DNA of 64,000 bases from assembly GCF_005145025.1 (NCBI RefSeq), contig NZ_CP039695.1:3147501-3211500 (forward strand). Reading direction: 5' to 3'. Positions within the stretch are counted from its first letter, which is position 1. Each line of letters begins with the position of its first letter. Shown one piece after another: positions 14,904 through 23,395 of this stretch. The DNA is from Novosphingobium sp. EMRT-2 (GTDB taxonomy: Bacteria; Pseudomonadota; Alphaproteobacteria; Sphingomonadales; Sphingomonadaceae). The position numbers and the translations under genes were made by a program. Below the pieces are notes generated by a model that saw nothing but the letters and a program-made list of their open reading frames with translations, was not told where the DNA came from and searched no databases.

Positions 14904-17365
14904 ATCTGCGCGAATACCGTCAGAAGGCCGACCGGCTCGCCGATCATCTTCCATGGGCGGCGCTTGTCGCGCCCGGCGTGGTGCTCAACAAGGACGGCAG
15001 CTTTTTGCGCGTCCTCAGGTTCCGCGGCCCCGATCTAGAATCCGCCACCGAAGCCGAGCTTGTCGCCGCCTGCGCGCGGGCGAACAATGTCCTGAAGCGC
15101 TTCGGCTCGGGCTGGGCACTCCATTTCGAGGCCGAGCGGCGCGAAGCGCTGGGTTATCCCGACAGCAGCTTTCCCGATGCGGCGTCGTGGCTGGTCGATG
15201 AGGAACGGCGCGCGGCGTTCGAAAGCGCGGGCGCGCATTTCGAGAGCCGCTATTATCTGACGCTCACCCTCCTGCCTCCGCCCGATCAGGCGGACACGGC
15301 GGGCCGAGCGCTGATCGAGCGCAGCGACGACGCGAAGGGCCGCGACTGGCGACAAGCGCTTGCCGGCTTCATCGCCGAGACGGATCGTGCGCTTGACCTG
15401 TTCAGAGGCTTCATGCCCGAGGTGCGCGCGCTCGGCGACAGCGAAATGCTGACCTTTCTCCACGGTGCGATCTCCGCGCGCCGCCATGTCGTCGCCGTGC
15501 CCGAAACGCCCATCTATCTGGACGGGCTGCTCGCCGACACGCCGCTGACCGGCGGGCTCGAACCGATGCTCGGCGACGAGCATCTGCGGACGCTCACCAT
15601 CCTCGGATTTCCGAACGCGAGCCGTCCCGGCATCCTCGACGGACTCAACCATGAGGATTTTGGCTATCGCTGGGTGACGCGCTTCATTGCGCTCGACAAG
15701 ACCGACGCAACCAAAGCGCTCACTCGCCTGCGGCGGCAGTGGTTCAACAAGCGCAAGTCGATCACCGCGCTGCTGCGCGAAGTCATCTACAACCAGCCGG
15801 TCCAGCTTCTCGACAGCGATGCCGACAACAAGGTGGTCGATGCCGACCTCGCCTTGCAGGCGCTCGGCGGCGATCATGTCGCGTTCGGCTATCTGACGAC
15901 GACGATCACCGTTGCCGATATCGACCGCGCCCGCGTCGAGGAAAAGGTCCGCGCGGTCGAGCGCATCGTCAACGGGCTCGGCTTCACCTGCATCCGCGAG
16001 GGCATGAATGTGGTCGAGGCGTGGCTGTCGAGCCTGCCGGGCCATGTCTATGCGAACGTCCGGCAACCGATCGTCCACACCCTGAATCTCGCGCATCTCA
16101 TGCCGCTGTCCTCGGTATGGGCAGGACCGGCGCGTAATCCGCACCTCGACGGTCCGCCGCTGCTTTATGCGGAAACCAGCGGCTCGACGCCGTTCCGTCT
16201 CAGCACGCATGTCGGCGACGTCGGTCATATGCTGATCGTCGGACCCACCGGGGCCGGAAAGTCGGTGCTGCTCGCAATGCTCGCGCTTCAGTTCCGGCGA
16301 TATCCAGACTCCCAGGTCTATGTCTTCGACAAGGGATTTTCGGCGCGCGCGGCCGTGCTGGCGATGGGCGGCGCGCATCACGCGCTCGGGCTTGGCGGTG
16401 AGAGCGGTCATGCCGATGACGTGGGCGGGCGAACGATCGCCTTCCAGCCGCTGCGCCACATCGATCGCTCCAACGCACGCGCCTGGGCGACCGAATGGAT
16501 CGGCGCGCTGCTCGCCCATGAGAAAGTACTGGTCACACCCGAGATCAAGGAGGCCGTCTGGTCGGCGCTCACCAATCTCGCGACCGCCCCGATCGAGGAA
16601 CGCACGCTCACCGGCCTGTCGCTGCTGCTGCAATCGGCACCGCTGCGATCGGCGCTCGCGCCCTATACGCTCGAAGGATCGTTCGGCCGCCTGCTCGACG
16701 CCGCCGAAGACGATCTAGCGATCGCCGACGTGCAGTGCTTCGAGACTGAAGCGCTGATGGGGCAGGCGGGCGTCGTTGCGCCCGTGCTGACCTACCTGTT
16801 CCATCGTCTCGAGGAGCGCTTCACCGGGCGGCCGACGCTTCTCGTACTGGATGAAGCCTGGGTGTTCCTCGACCACCCGCTGTTCGCCGCGCGCATCCGT
16901 GAGTGGCTGAAGGTGCTGCGCAAGAAGAACGTCAGCGTCGTGTTCGCGACACAGAGCCTAGCCGATATCGCCGACAGCACGATCGCGCCGGCCATCATCG
17001 AAAGCTGTCCGCAGCGCATCTTGCTGCCCAATGATCGGGCGATCGAGCCGCAGGGCCAGACGGTCTACGTCCGCTTCGGTCTCAACGCGCGCCAGATCGA
17101 ACTGGTCAGCCGCGCGACGCCCAAGCGGCAATATTATCTGCAATCAGCGCGCGGCAACCGGCTGTTCGAGCTTGGGCTAGGCCCGATCGCGCTGGCGTTG
17201 TGCGGCGCGTCCGATCCCGACAGCCAGAAGCGCATAGACGCGGTGCTGGCCGAAAAGGGCCAGGCCGACTTCGCCGCGACCTTTCTCTCCCAAGCCGGCC
17301 TCGATTGGGCGGCCGACCTGCTTGGGCGTCACCCTGCCGCCCGCCCCCCAGAAGACAAGGAGTAA
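14897..17365 (+). CDS. trbE: Conjugal transfer ATPase TrbE (VirB4-like)
   Basis: An 822-residue protein starting MLNLREYRQKADRLADHLPW. Walker A is 'GPTGAGKS' (449-456), and Walker B is in 'RPTLLVLDEAWVFLDH' with the following 'LRKKNVSVVFATQSLADI' motif of VirB4 ATPases. The length matches TrbE (~815). It energises assembly of the transfer channel. The frame is open upstream in trbD, but ATG 14897 is the family start. Confidence 0.95.
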   Translation: MLNLREYRQKADRLADHLPWAALVAPGVVLNKDGSFLRVLRFRGPDLESATEAELVAACARANNVLKRFGSGWALHFEAERREALGYPDSSFPDAASWLVDEERRAAFESAGAHFESRYYLTLTLLPPPDQADTAGRALIERSDDAKGRDWRQALAGFIAETDRALDLFRGFMPEVRALGDSEMLTFLHGAISARRHVVAVPETPIYLDGLLADTPLTGGLEPMLGDEHLRTLTILGFPNASRPGILDGLNHEDFGYRWVTRFIALDKTDATKALTRLRRQWFNKRKSITALLREVIYNQPVQLLDSDADNKVVDADLALQALGGDHVAFGYLTTTITVADIDRARVEEKVRAVERIVNGLGFTCIREGMNVVEAWLSSLPGHVYANVRQPIVHTLNLAHLMPLSSVWAGPARNPHLDGPPLLYAETSGSTPFRLSTHVGDVGHMLIVGPTGAGKSVLLAMLALQFRRYPDSQVYVFDKGFSARAAVLAMGGAHHALGLGGESGHADDVGGRTIAFQPLRHIDRSNARAWATEWIGALLAHEKVLVTPEIKEAVWSALTNLATAPIEERTLTGLSLLLQSAPLRSALAPYTLEGSFGRLLDAAEDDLAIADVQCFETEALMGQAGVVAPVLTYLFHRLEERFTGRPTLLVLDEAWVFLDHPLFAARIREWLKVLRKKNVSVVFATQSLADIADSTIAPAIIESCPQRILLPNDRAIEPQGQTVYVRFGLNARQIELVSRATPKRQYYLQSARGNRLFELGLGPIALALCGASDPDSQKRIDAVLAEKGQADFAATFLSQAGLDWAADLLGRHPAARPPEDKE

Positions 17366-17371
17366 TTTCCC

Positions 17372-18124
17372 GTGCCCCGTATCCCTATCCGCAAATATGC
17401 GTGCCTCTCCGCTCTCGCGCTCGGCGCCGTCGGCTCGCTCGGTATCGGCATCGCGTTGACCTCGACGCCCGTCGCGGCCCAGCTCAGTGTGTTCGATCCA
17501 TCGAACTATTCGCAAAACCTGCTCACCGCCGCGCGCACGCTTGCCCAGATCAACAACCAGATCCAGAGTCTCCAGAACGAAGCGCAGATGCTGATCAACC
17601 AGGGCAAGAACCTGTCCCGGATCGATTTCCCGCAACTTCAGGAGCTTCGCCAGCGCCTCCAGCAGATCGACCAGCTCATGGGCCAGGCGCAGGGCGTCGA
17701 CTTCCGCATCGATCAGCTCGACGAGCGCTTCCGCCAGCTCTACCCGCAGGAGTTCGATCAGGTGTTCCGCCGCGATCAGCGTGTGGCTCGCGCACGCGAT
17801 CAACTCGATACCGCGATGTCCGCGTTTCGCCAGACGATGGGGGTCCAGAACCGCATCGTCGACAACGTACGGAGCGACACGCAGGCGCTCGCCGACATCG
17901 TCGCGCGCAGCCAGGGCGCGGAAGGCTCGCTTCAGGCGCAGCAGGCCACGAACCAGCTTCTCGCGCTCACCGCCAAGCAGCAGCTCCAGCTTCAGCAAAT
18001 GATGGCGGCGCAGTTCCGGGCGGAATCGGTCGAGCAGGCGCAGCGGGGCCAGATCGCGCGCGAGGCACGCGAGTCGACGCGCCGCTTCCTCGGCGACGGC
18101 AAGGCTTACACGCCACGCCAATGA
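17372..18124 (+). CDS. trbJ: P-type conjugative transfer protein TrbJ
   Basis: A 250-residue VirB5-like protein. Residues 1-36 form a signal peptide ending 'TPVAA', followed by 'QLSVFDPSNYSQNLLTAART' and long Gln-rich coiled-coil helices typical of TrbJ. The start is GTG 17372 with AAGGAG ten bases upstream. The protein would sit at the pilus or channel surface in the periplasm. Confidence 0.93.
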   Translation: MPRIPIRKYACLSALALGAVGSLGIGIALTSTPVAAQLSVFDPSNYSQNLLTAARTLAQINNQIQSLQNEAQMLINQGKNLSRIDFPQLQELRQRLQQIDQLMGQAQGVDFRIDQLDERFRQLYPQEFDQVFRRDQRVARARDQLDTAMSAFRQTMGVQNRIVDNVRSDTQALADIVARSQGAEGSLQAQQATNQLLALTAKQQLQLQQMMAAQFRAESVEQAQRGQIAREARESTRRFLGDGKAYTPRQ

Positions 18125-18260
18125 GCTGAGGCAGGCGAGGACCGCGCCCCCAGCTCCCCCCGGGTCCGAACCTGTCTCGTCGCGGGGGCCGTAGGGCTTG
18201 CCCCTCTCATGGCCGCCGGTCCCCGCGACACCTTTCAACTTCAAGCAGGAACCCGCCCAT
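18125..18260 (+). other. trbJ-trbL spacer without an intact trbK
   Basis: In related operons an entry-exclusion lipoprotein gene (trbK or trbK-alt) often sits here. This 136-base spacer has no start codon with a usable frame. The frame directly continuing after the trbJ stop reads 'RTCLVAGAVGLAPLMAAG', a short hydrophobic stretch, which may be the decayed signal-peptide part of such a gene (inference). Confidence 0.35.
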
Positions 18261-19568
18261 ATGGATGACCTGAATGTCATCGATCAGTTCATGGAGGCCT
18301 TCGCCTCCTACATCGACAGCGGGTTCGGCCTGTTGGGCGGTGACGTCGGTTTCCTGACCACGATCCTGATCGGCATCGACATCACGCTCGCCGGGCTGTT
18401 CTGGGCGCTCGGCGGCGAAGACGACGTCATCGCCAAGTTCCTCAAAAAGATCCTCTATGTCGGCGTCTTCGCCCTGATCCTCAACAGCTTCTCGACACTG
18501 TCCGATATCATCTTTCGCAGCTTCGCCGGCCTCGGCCTCACCGCAGGGGGCAGCGCGATTACGGCTGACGATTTATTGCGACCCGGCAAGCTGGCCGGGA
18601 CCGGCTTCGAGGCAGCATGGCCGCTCCTCGAGCAGGCGAAGGAGTTGGTTGGCCCGATCGCCTTCTTCGACAATTTCATCGAGATCGCCGTGCTGGTGAT
18701 CGCCTGGGTCGTCGTCATCGCCGCCTTTTTCATCCTCGCGATCCAGCTTTTCATCACAATCCTCGAATTCAAGCTTACTTCGCTCGCCGGCTTCGTGCTC
18801 GTGCCCTTTGCGCTGTGGAACCGCACGTCGTTCCTCGCCGAACGGGTGCTCGGGAACGTCGTCAGTTCGGGCATCAAGGTCATGGTGCTCGCGGTCATCG
18901 TCGGCATCGGCTCTAACTATTTCGCCGACTTCACCAGTGCGATCACCGGCGACGAGGTGTCGATCGAACAGGCCGTGTCGCTGATGCTCGCGAGCCTCGC
19001 GATCTTTGGCCTCTCCATCTTCGGCCCGGGAATCGCATCCGGCCTCGTCGCCGGCGCGCCGCAGCTCGGCGCCGGATCGGTGATCGCCACTACCGTGCTT
19101 GCCGGCGGAGGTCTTGCGATGGCAGGCGCTGGCGCCGTCGGCGCGGCACGCGGTCTCGCGGGGGCCGGTCTCGGCGCGATCCGCGCCGGTACATCGATGG
19201 GGTCTGCCGCATCCACTGCCTACAAGCTCGGGCAGGAAACCTCGGGCTCGACCAGCGTCGGCGCGGGCCTCGGCGGCGTTGCGACCGCCATGCGCGGCGC
19301 GGCTGCCAACCGGATGAGCGGCGGTCTCGGCGTTAGCGCTGCCGCCGATCGTGGGCAGCGCGCCGCATGGGAAGCAGGAAGCACCCGTGCCGGCGGCGCC
19401 GCCCCCGCAGCCGCGCCGATAGGCGCAGCTGAAGGAACACCCGCCTGGGCGCAGAAGCTTCATGCCAGCCAGAATGCTCGCCACCGCCGCCAGATGGCGA
19501 TCCACGCAATCCAGGGCGGCGACCGCGGCGGCGCTGGCGCCACTCCAGACATCAAGGAAAGGGACTGA
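18261..19568 (+). CDS. trbL: P-type conjugative transfer protein TrbL (VirB6-like)
   Basis: A 435-residue polytopic inner membrane protein starting MDDLNVIDQFMEAFASYIDS. At least five hydrophobic segments lie between about 25 and 300 ('IAVLVIAWVVVIAAFFILAI' is the clearest), including 'FVLVPFALWNRTSFLAERVLG', characteristic of TrbL. A Gly/Ala-rich hydrophilic C-terminus follows. ATG 18261 is the family start, although the frame is open from 18198. Confidence 0.93.
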   Translation: MDDLNVIDQFMEAFASYIDSGFGLLGGDVGFLTTILIGIDITLAGLFWALGGEDDVIAKFLKKILYVGVFALILNSFSTLSDIIFRSFAGLGLTAGGSAITADDLLRPGKLAGTGFEAAWPLLEQAKELVGPIAFFDNFIEIAVLVIAWVVVIAAFFILAIQLFITILEFKLTSLAGFVLVPFALWNRTSFLAERVLGNVVSSGIKVMVLAVIVGIGSNYFADFTSAITGDEVSIEQAVSLMLASLAIFGLSIFGPGIASGLVAGAPQLGAGSVIATTVLAGGGLAMAGAGAVGAARGLAGAGLGAIRAGTSMGSAASTAYKLGQETSGSTSVGAGLGGVATAMRGAAANRMSGGLGVSAAADRGQRAAWEAGSTRAGGAAPAAAPIGAAEGTPAWAQKLHASQNARHRRQMAIHAIQGGDRGGAGATPDIKERD

Positions 19569-19571
19569 GCG

Positions 19572-20414
19572 ATGAAATTTCGACGCGCATTGCAGCGCTA
19601 TGGGCGAACGCCCGAACCCGAGACACCCTACCAACGAGCGGGCCAGCTTTGGGATGAGCGTATCGGCTCGGCTCGCGCACAGGCGAAGAACTGGCGGCTG
19701 ATGGCCTTCGGCGGCCTGTTCCTGACCACTGGTCTGTCGGGCGCGCTGGTCTGGCAATCGATGCAAAGCCGCGTCGTGCCCTATGTGGTCGAGGTCGATG
19801 CACTCGGGCAAGCACAGGCCGTCGCGCCTGCCGCCAAGGACTATCGGCCGACCGATCCGCAGATCGCATGGTTCCTCGGCCGGTTCATCACCGGCGTTCG
19901 AGCGCGCTCGCTCGATCCGGTATTGATGCGTGAAAACTGGCTATCAGCCTATGATTTCGCGACCGAACGTGCGTCACTGTTCCTCGGCGAATATGCCCGC
20001 ACCTCCAATCCGTTCGCCGATGTCGGGCGCAAGACGGTTTCGGTGCAGGTGACGAGCGTCGTCCGCGCGTCGGATACGAGCTTCCAGGTCAAATGGACCG
20101 AGCAGCAATATGAGCGGGGAAGCCTCGCCAGCACGTCACGCTGGACGGCGATGCTCACGGTGAAGATCAAGCCGCCGCGCTTGGCCGATGTGCTCCGAAA
20201 AAACCCGCTCGGTCTCTATGTTGACGCGATCGACTGGAGCCGCGAACTGGAAACGCCTCAGGACCGGCCGCCTTCGCCGCAACCATCGGCCGTGCCCGAT
20301 CCCGCACAATCACTCCCGGTCGCGCCGCCCACCGACATTCCGCTGGGCTCGCCGCTCGATCCGACCCTTGCTCAACCCGCAGCCGCACCATCCCCCGAAA
20401 GGACCGACCAATGA
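19572..20414 (+). CDS. trbF: Conjugal transfer protein TrbF (VirB8-like)
   Basis: A 280-residue protein with one N-terminal membrane segment ('WRLMAFGGLFLTTGLSGALV') after 'PYQRAGQLWDERIGSARAQA', then 'SRVVPYVVEVDALGQ' and the VirB8-type periplasmic domain ending 'LGLYVDAIDWSREL'. The last ~50 residues are Pro-rich. It is three bases after trbL and overlaps trbG. Confidence 0.93.
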   Translation: MKFRRALQRYGRTPEPETPYQRAGQLWDERIGSARAQAKNWRLMAFGGLFLTTGLSGALVWQSMQSRVVPYVVEVDALGQAQAVAPAAKDYRPTDPQIAWFLGRFITGVRARSLDPVLMRENWLSAYDFATERASLFLGEYARTSNPFADVGRKTVSVQVTSVVRASDTSFQVKWTEQQYERGSLASTSRWTAMLTVKIKPPRLADVLRKNPLGLYVDAIDWSRELETPQDRPPSPQPSAVPDPAQSLPVAPPTDIPLGSPLDPTLAQPAAAPSPERTDQ

Positions 20415-21262
20415 TCCGTGCCCTCATCCTGGCGGCGAGCGCGATGGCGCTTGCCATGGGCGTCGCTGCGCAGAGCCGCGAACCCGCGTCACCCACCGCG
20501 CGCGTCACTGCCGCCAACCGGGCGGCACTGCGCGAGCCGTCGAGCGCGGGATATATATATGCCGTCCAGGTCTATCCCTGGGCGGAAGGCGTGCTCTACC
20601 GGCTCTATGCCGCGCCCGAGCGCATCACCGACATTGCCTTGCAGCCGGGCGAAACGATTGTGTCCGTCGCCGCCGGCGACACCGTGCGCTGGACTGTCGG
20701 CGATACCACCAGCGGCATCGGCGAAAGCAAGCGCGTGCACATCCTCGTCAAGCCGTTTTCGGCGGGCCTACGCACAAACCTTGTCATTGCTACCGATCGC
20801 CGGACCTACCATCTCCAGCTCGAAAGCACGCCCGCGACCGCGATGGCGGCGATCTCCTGGACCTATCCACATGACGAGCTGATCGCGCTCCGGCGTCAGC
20901 GCGATGCAGCCGTGGCGGCGACGCCGATCGCGTCGGGCCTCTCGGTCGAAAGCCTCAACTTCAACTATGCGATCTCGGGCGACAAGCCGGCCTGGCGGCC
21001 GCTGCGCGCGTTCGACGATGGGCGGCAGACCTACATCGAGTTCTCGCCTGCGATCGCCGTGGGTGAGGCGCCCCCGCTGTTCGTGATTGGCGAGGATGGC
21101 GAGGCCCAGCTCGTCAACTATCGCGTCGCCGGCCGCTATTATGTGGTCGACCGCCTGTTCGGTGTCGCCGAGCTGCGCCTTGGCGGCAAGAAACAGCAGA
21201 TTGTCCGTATCACCGCCGCCCAGCCGAAGAGCCGGCAGCGCAAGGCCGGGAGGGGCGCGTGA
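20411..21262 (+). CDS. trbG: P-type conjugative transfer protein TrbG (VirB9-like)
   Basis: A 283-residue periplasmic/outer-membrane-ring protein with a signal peptide (MIRALILAASAMALAMGVAA). The VirB9/CagX pattern is 'YIYAVQVYPWAEGVLYRLYA', 'LQPGETIVSVAAGDTVRW', 'RTYHLQLES' and 'LNFNYAISG'. Start and stop both overlap neighbours by four bases. Confidence 0.93.
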   Translation: MIRALILAASAMALAMGVAAQSREPASPTARVTAANRAALREPSSAGYIYAVQVYPWAEGVLYRLYAAPERITDIALQPGETIVSVAAGDTVRWTVGDTTSGIGESKRVHILVKPFSAGLRTNLVIATDRRTYHLQLESTPATAMAAISWTYPHDELIALRRQRDAAVAATPIASGLSVESLNFNYAISGDKPAWRPLRAFDDGRQTYIEFSPAIAVGEAPPLFVIGEDGEAQLVNYRVAGRYYVVDRLFGVAELRLGGKKQQIVRITAAQPKSRQRKAGRGA

Positions 21263-22497
21263 CCGATCCAACCGCTTCTTCCGCGCCGATCGCGGCGCCC
21301 AAAGCCGACCCCGAAACGCTCGTTCTGCGCGCGGCGCCGGGCCGCGTCACCCGTTTTCGCCGCGGTGCGATCGTCGCCATCGCTGCCGCCGGCTCGACCG
21401 CGATCATCGGCGTCGCCTGGCTGGCGCTCAAGCCCGCGACCCTGAGCCTGATCGCACGAAGCGATGAAAAGCTGGTTGGCGCGAAGGCGCCGCCTGATGC
21501 GCTCGCGGGCGCGCCGACGAGCTATGGCGACGTGCCGAAGCTCGGGCTACCGCTTCCCGGTGATCTCGGGCGGCCGATCCTCGAGCGCCAGCGGCAGCTT
21601 GGCGGGATGGTTCCCCCTGACCCCGCTGCCGATGCGGTGAGCCGGGCCGCGCAGGAAGCCGAAGCCGAGCGCCAGCGCATCGCCGCTGAGCAGAAGGCCG
21701 CACGCGAGTCTGGCGTCATGCTGCAATTGGCGGGCGGCGGTCGCGCCGCCGCCCCTGCACCGGTGACTACCGATGCAAGTGTTCCGCCAGCATCGGCCGA
21801 GACTGCCAAGCCGCTCCTCGACCCTGACCGAGATCCTAACGCCCAGGGGCGCAAGAACGAATTGGTCGGCCACGCCAATCGCGACGACGACATCAATCCG
21901 CACGCGCTGGCGCAGTCCGTATCGCCTTGGACCTTGCAGGCCGGCAGCATCATTGCCGCGAGCCTCATAACCGGGCTCAACTCGGATCTTCCCGGGCTCG
22001 TCACCGCGCAGATCACGGAGAACGTCTATGACAGTGTGACCGGGCGCGGTCTGCTCATTCCGCAAGGATCGCGGCTGATCGGCAGCTACGACAGCGTTGT
22101 AGCGTTTGGGCAGAGCCGTGCGCTGGTCGTCTGGCAGCGGATTATCCTGCCCGACGGCTCGTCGATTCGTATCGACAATGTGCCGGCGACCGATACGCAG
22201 GGCTATGCGGGTCTGTCCGACCGGATCGACCGGCATACTTGGCAACTTCTGAAGGGCGTCGCCCTGTCGACACTGCTGGGCGTCGGCACTGAATTGAGCT
22301 TCGGCAGCACCGAAAGCGACCTTGTCCGGGCGATCCGCGAGTCAGCGCAGCAGAGCGGCGCGCGCGCCGGCGATCAGCTCGTCACGCGCAATCTCAATAT
22401 CCAGCCGACCTTGCGCGTGCGTCCCGGCTGGCCGCTACGGGTGGTCGTGCACAAAGACATCATATTGCCCGGACCCTGGGGAGGCCGTCATGGCTGA
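21259..22497 (+). CDS. trbI: Conjugal transfer protein TrbI (VirB10-like)
   Basis: A 412-residue protein starting at GTG 21259 within the trbG stop. It has one membrane segment ('GAIVAIAAAGSTAIIGVAWL'), a Pro/Ala-rich periplasmic linker, and the VirB10 beta-barrel domain with 'LQAGSIIAASLITGLNSDLP', 'ITENVYDSVTGRGLLIPQGS' and 'LNIQPTLRVRPGWPLRVVVH'. It spans both membranes in the core complex. Confidence 0.93.
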   Translation: MTDPTASSAPIAAPKADPETLVLRAAPGRVTRFRRGAIVAIAAAGSTAIIGVAWLALKPATLSLIARSDEKLVGAKAPPDALAGAPTSYGDVPKLGLPLPGDLGRPILERQRQLGGMVPPDPAADAVSRAAQEAEAERQRIAAEQKAARESGVMLQLAGGGRAAAPAPVTTDASVPPASAETAKPLLDPDRDPNAQGRKNELVGHANRDDDINPHALAQSVSPWTLQAGSIIAASLITGLNSDLPGLVTAQITENVYDSVTGRGLLIPQGSRLIGSYDSVVAFGQSRALVVWQRIILPDGSSIRIDNVPATDTQGYAGLSDRIDRHTWQLLKGVALSTLLGVGTELSFGSTESDLVRAIRESAQQSGARAGDQLVTRNLNIQPTLRVRPGWPLRVVVHKDIILPGPWGGRHG

Positions 22498-22702
22498 TTT
22501 GAAGCTGCCAAGGCTGCCCGATCGGACGCCGGCTAAGATCACGATCAACGTCATGCCGGATCTCATCGAAGCGCTGAACGACTACGCCGAGGCCTATGAG
22601 GCGGCCTACGGCCGACGCGAGTCCGTACCGGACCTCATTCCATTCATGCTTAGCGGCTTCCTGGCGAGCGACCGCTCGTTCAGCCGGGCACGTAAGAAAT
22701 AG
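22490..22702 (+). CDS. DUF2274 family protein
   Basis: A 70-residue protein MADLKLPRLPDRTPAKITIN then VMPDLIEALNDYAEAYEAAYG with the end SDRSFSRARKK. DUF2274 genes follow trbI in this ICE family; the function is unknown. ATG 22490 overlaps the trbI stop. Confidence 0.88.
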   Translation: MADLKLPRLPDRTPAKITINVMPDLIEALNDYAEAYEAAYGRRESVPDLIPFMLSGFLASDRSFSRARKK

Positions 22703-22706
22703 TCCG

Positions 22707-22940
22707 ATGTCGGCCCGGCAGCCTGCAACGAATGGCGACGACGCGCCCCCGATTGGGCCGATAAGCGTTCGCATTCCCGACGCAGTACGGATGACGGGGC
22801 TCAGCAAATCCAAGATCTACCAGCTCATCGCTTCCGGCGACATCGAGGCAGCCAAGGTCGGCCGTGCAACCGTGGTGTTTGTCGATAGTCTGCGGTCCTT
22901 TCTGCGATCACACTGTAAACAGCCGCGTTCTCGGGCGTAG
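22707..22940 (+). CDS. Excisionase-like helix-turn-helix protein
   Basis: A 77-residue protein. 'SVRIPDAVRMTGLSKSKIYQ' followed by 'LIASGDIEAAKVGRATVVFVDSLRSFL' is the MerR-like/AlpA-type HTH fold used by recombination directionality factors. It lies between DUF2274 and the integrase remnant, the expected place for an Xis. The start is four bases after the DUF2274 stop. Confidence 0.85.
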   Translation: MSARQPATNGDDAPPIGPISVRIPDAVRMTGLSKSKIYQLIASGDIEAAKVGRATVVFVDSLRSFLRSHCKQPRSRA

Positions 22941-23078
22941 CAGGGATCGCGCATGTCGGCCTGTCGATATTTCGGCACGGCCTGTCGCGAAGGGGTAAAA
23001 TTGGGGGTGGATTGAGCGGAATTATCGGCACGACGATCAAGAACGTTGTTATAAATCAGTATCTTATGTTTTTCGTGT

Positions 23079-23098
23079 GAATCCCTCCTCCGCTACCA
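23079..23098 (+). other. tRNA-3'-end-like sequence, possible attachment site core
   Basis: GAATCCCTCCTCCGCTACCA resembles the 3' end of a tRNA gene (T-arm, acceptor strand, CCA). It lies about 70 bases beyond the stop of the integrase remnant, where ICE attachment sites usually are. The T-loop part is not canonical (GTGTGAATC) and no 5' half is present, so it is at most a residual att core. Confidence 0.35.
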
Positions 23099-23123
23099 AA
23101 TTTCAATGACTTAGCTTGACGTT

Positions 23124-23163
23124 TCGTATCTGATGATACGAGTTTTACAAAGGGCTGTAAAAC
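23124..23163 (-). terminator. Two tandem hairpins downstream of the integrase remnant
   Basis: GTTTTACA (23142-23149) pairs with TGTAAAAC (23156-23163), and TCGTATC (23124-23130) with GATACGA (23135-23141). The first begins two bases beyond the integrase stop codon when read on the minus strand. They could terminate that gene or serve as arm-type recombinase binding sites. Confidence 0.45.
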
Positions 23164-23164
23164 T

Positions 23165-23395
23165 TCAGGCGGACAGACGTTCCACAAGCGAGATGACGAC
23201 GCGGGCTTCGTCCACGTAGCGGGCGCGGATTTCGCTGACGCGCTTCGCGGTCCAGCCTATGATGCGGCTGATTTCATCGTCGGTCAGCCGCTTGCTGGCG
23301 AGGAACGTGACATAGGTTCCGCGCAGGTCGTGCAGCACGCGATCGAAGCCTTCGGGCTTCGCCTTCTGCCAGACCGTTTCCAGCCCGCTTTCCGA
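23165..23395 (-). pseudogene. Tyrosine integrase, C-terminal remnant
   Basis: The minus-strand frame (76 codons plus stop) reads 'GLETVWQKAKPEGFDRVLHD' then 'LRGTYVTFLASKRLTDDEIS' and 'RIIGWTAKRVSEIRARYVDE'. This is the end of a tyrosine recombinase with the HxxR box (HDLR) and the region of the catalytic Tyr (RARYVDE). The frame runs into TGA 23396-23398, which is the stop codon of the Rieske gene, so everything upstream, including the catalytic Arg and Lys part, is replaced by catabolic DNA. The recombinase cannot be active. Confidence 0.88.

Larger units (their letters stand above)
1605..23395. mobile_element. Rearranged integrative and conjugative element (Trb-type), truncated at both edges
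   Basis: The block contains DUF736, a relaxase with DUF3363-like C-terminus, TraG, a CopG-type RHH protein, TrbB-C-D-E-J-L-F-G-I, DUF2274, an excisionase-like HTH protein and an integrase remnant, which is the gene set of Tn4371-like/proteobacterial Trb ICEs. The right edge is inferred from the integrase reading frame, which is lost at 23395 exactly where the Rieske oxygenase gene ends. The left edge is inferred from a short minus-strand ORF that appears cut near 1600-1640. I saw no complete integrase, no ParA/RepA-like gene, no TraF-type S26 peptidase and no TrbK, so autonomous transfer is doubtful unless these are supplied elsewhere. Confidence 0.75.

Noticed and set aside
15035..16633. 532-codon minus-strand frame opposite trbE
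   Set aside because: Shadow of the VirB4-type ATPase gene; no start signal and no family features.
23079..23098. Complete tRNA gene
   Set aside because: Only a 3'-end-like sequence is present; no anticodon or D-arm could be found upstream.
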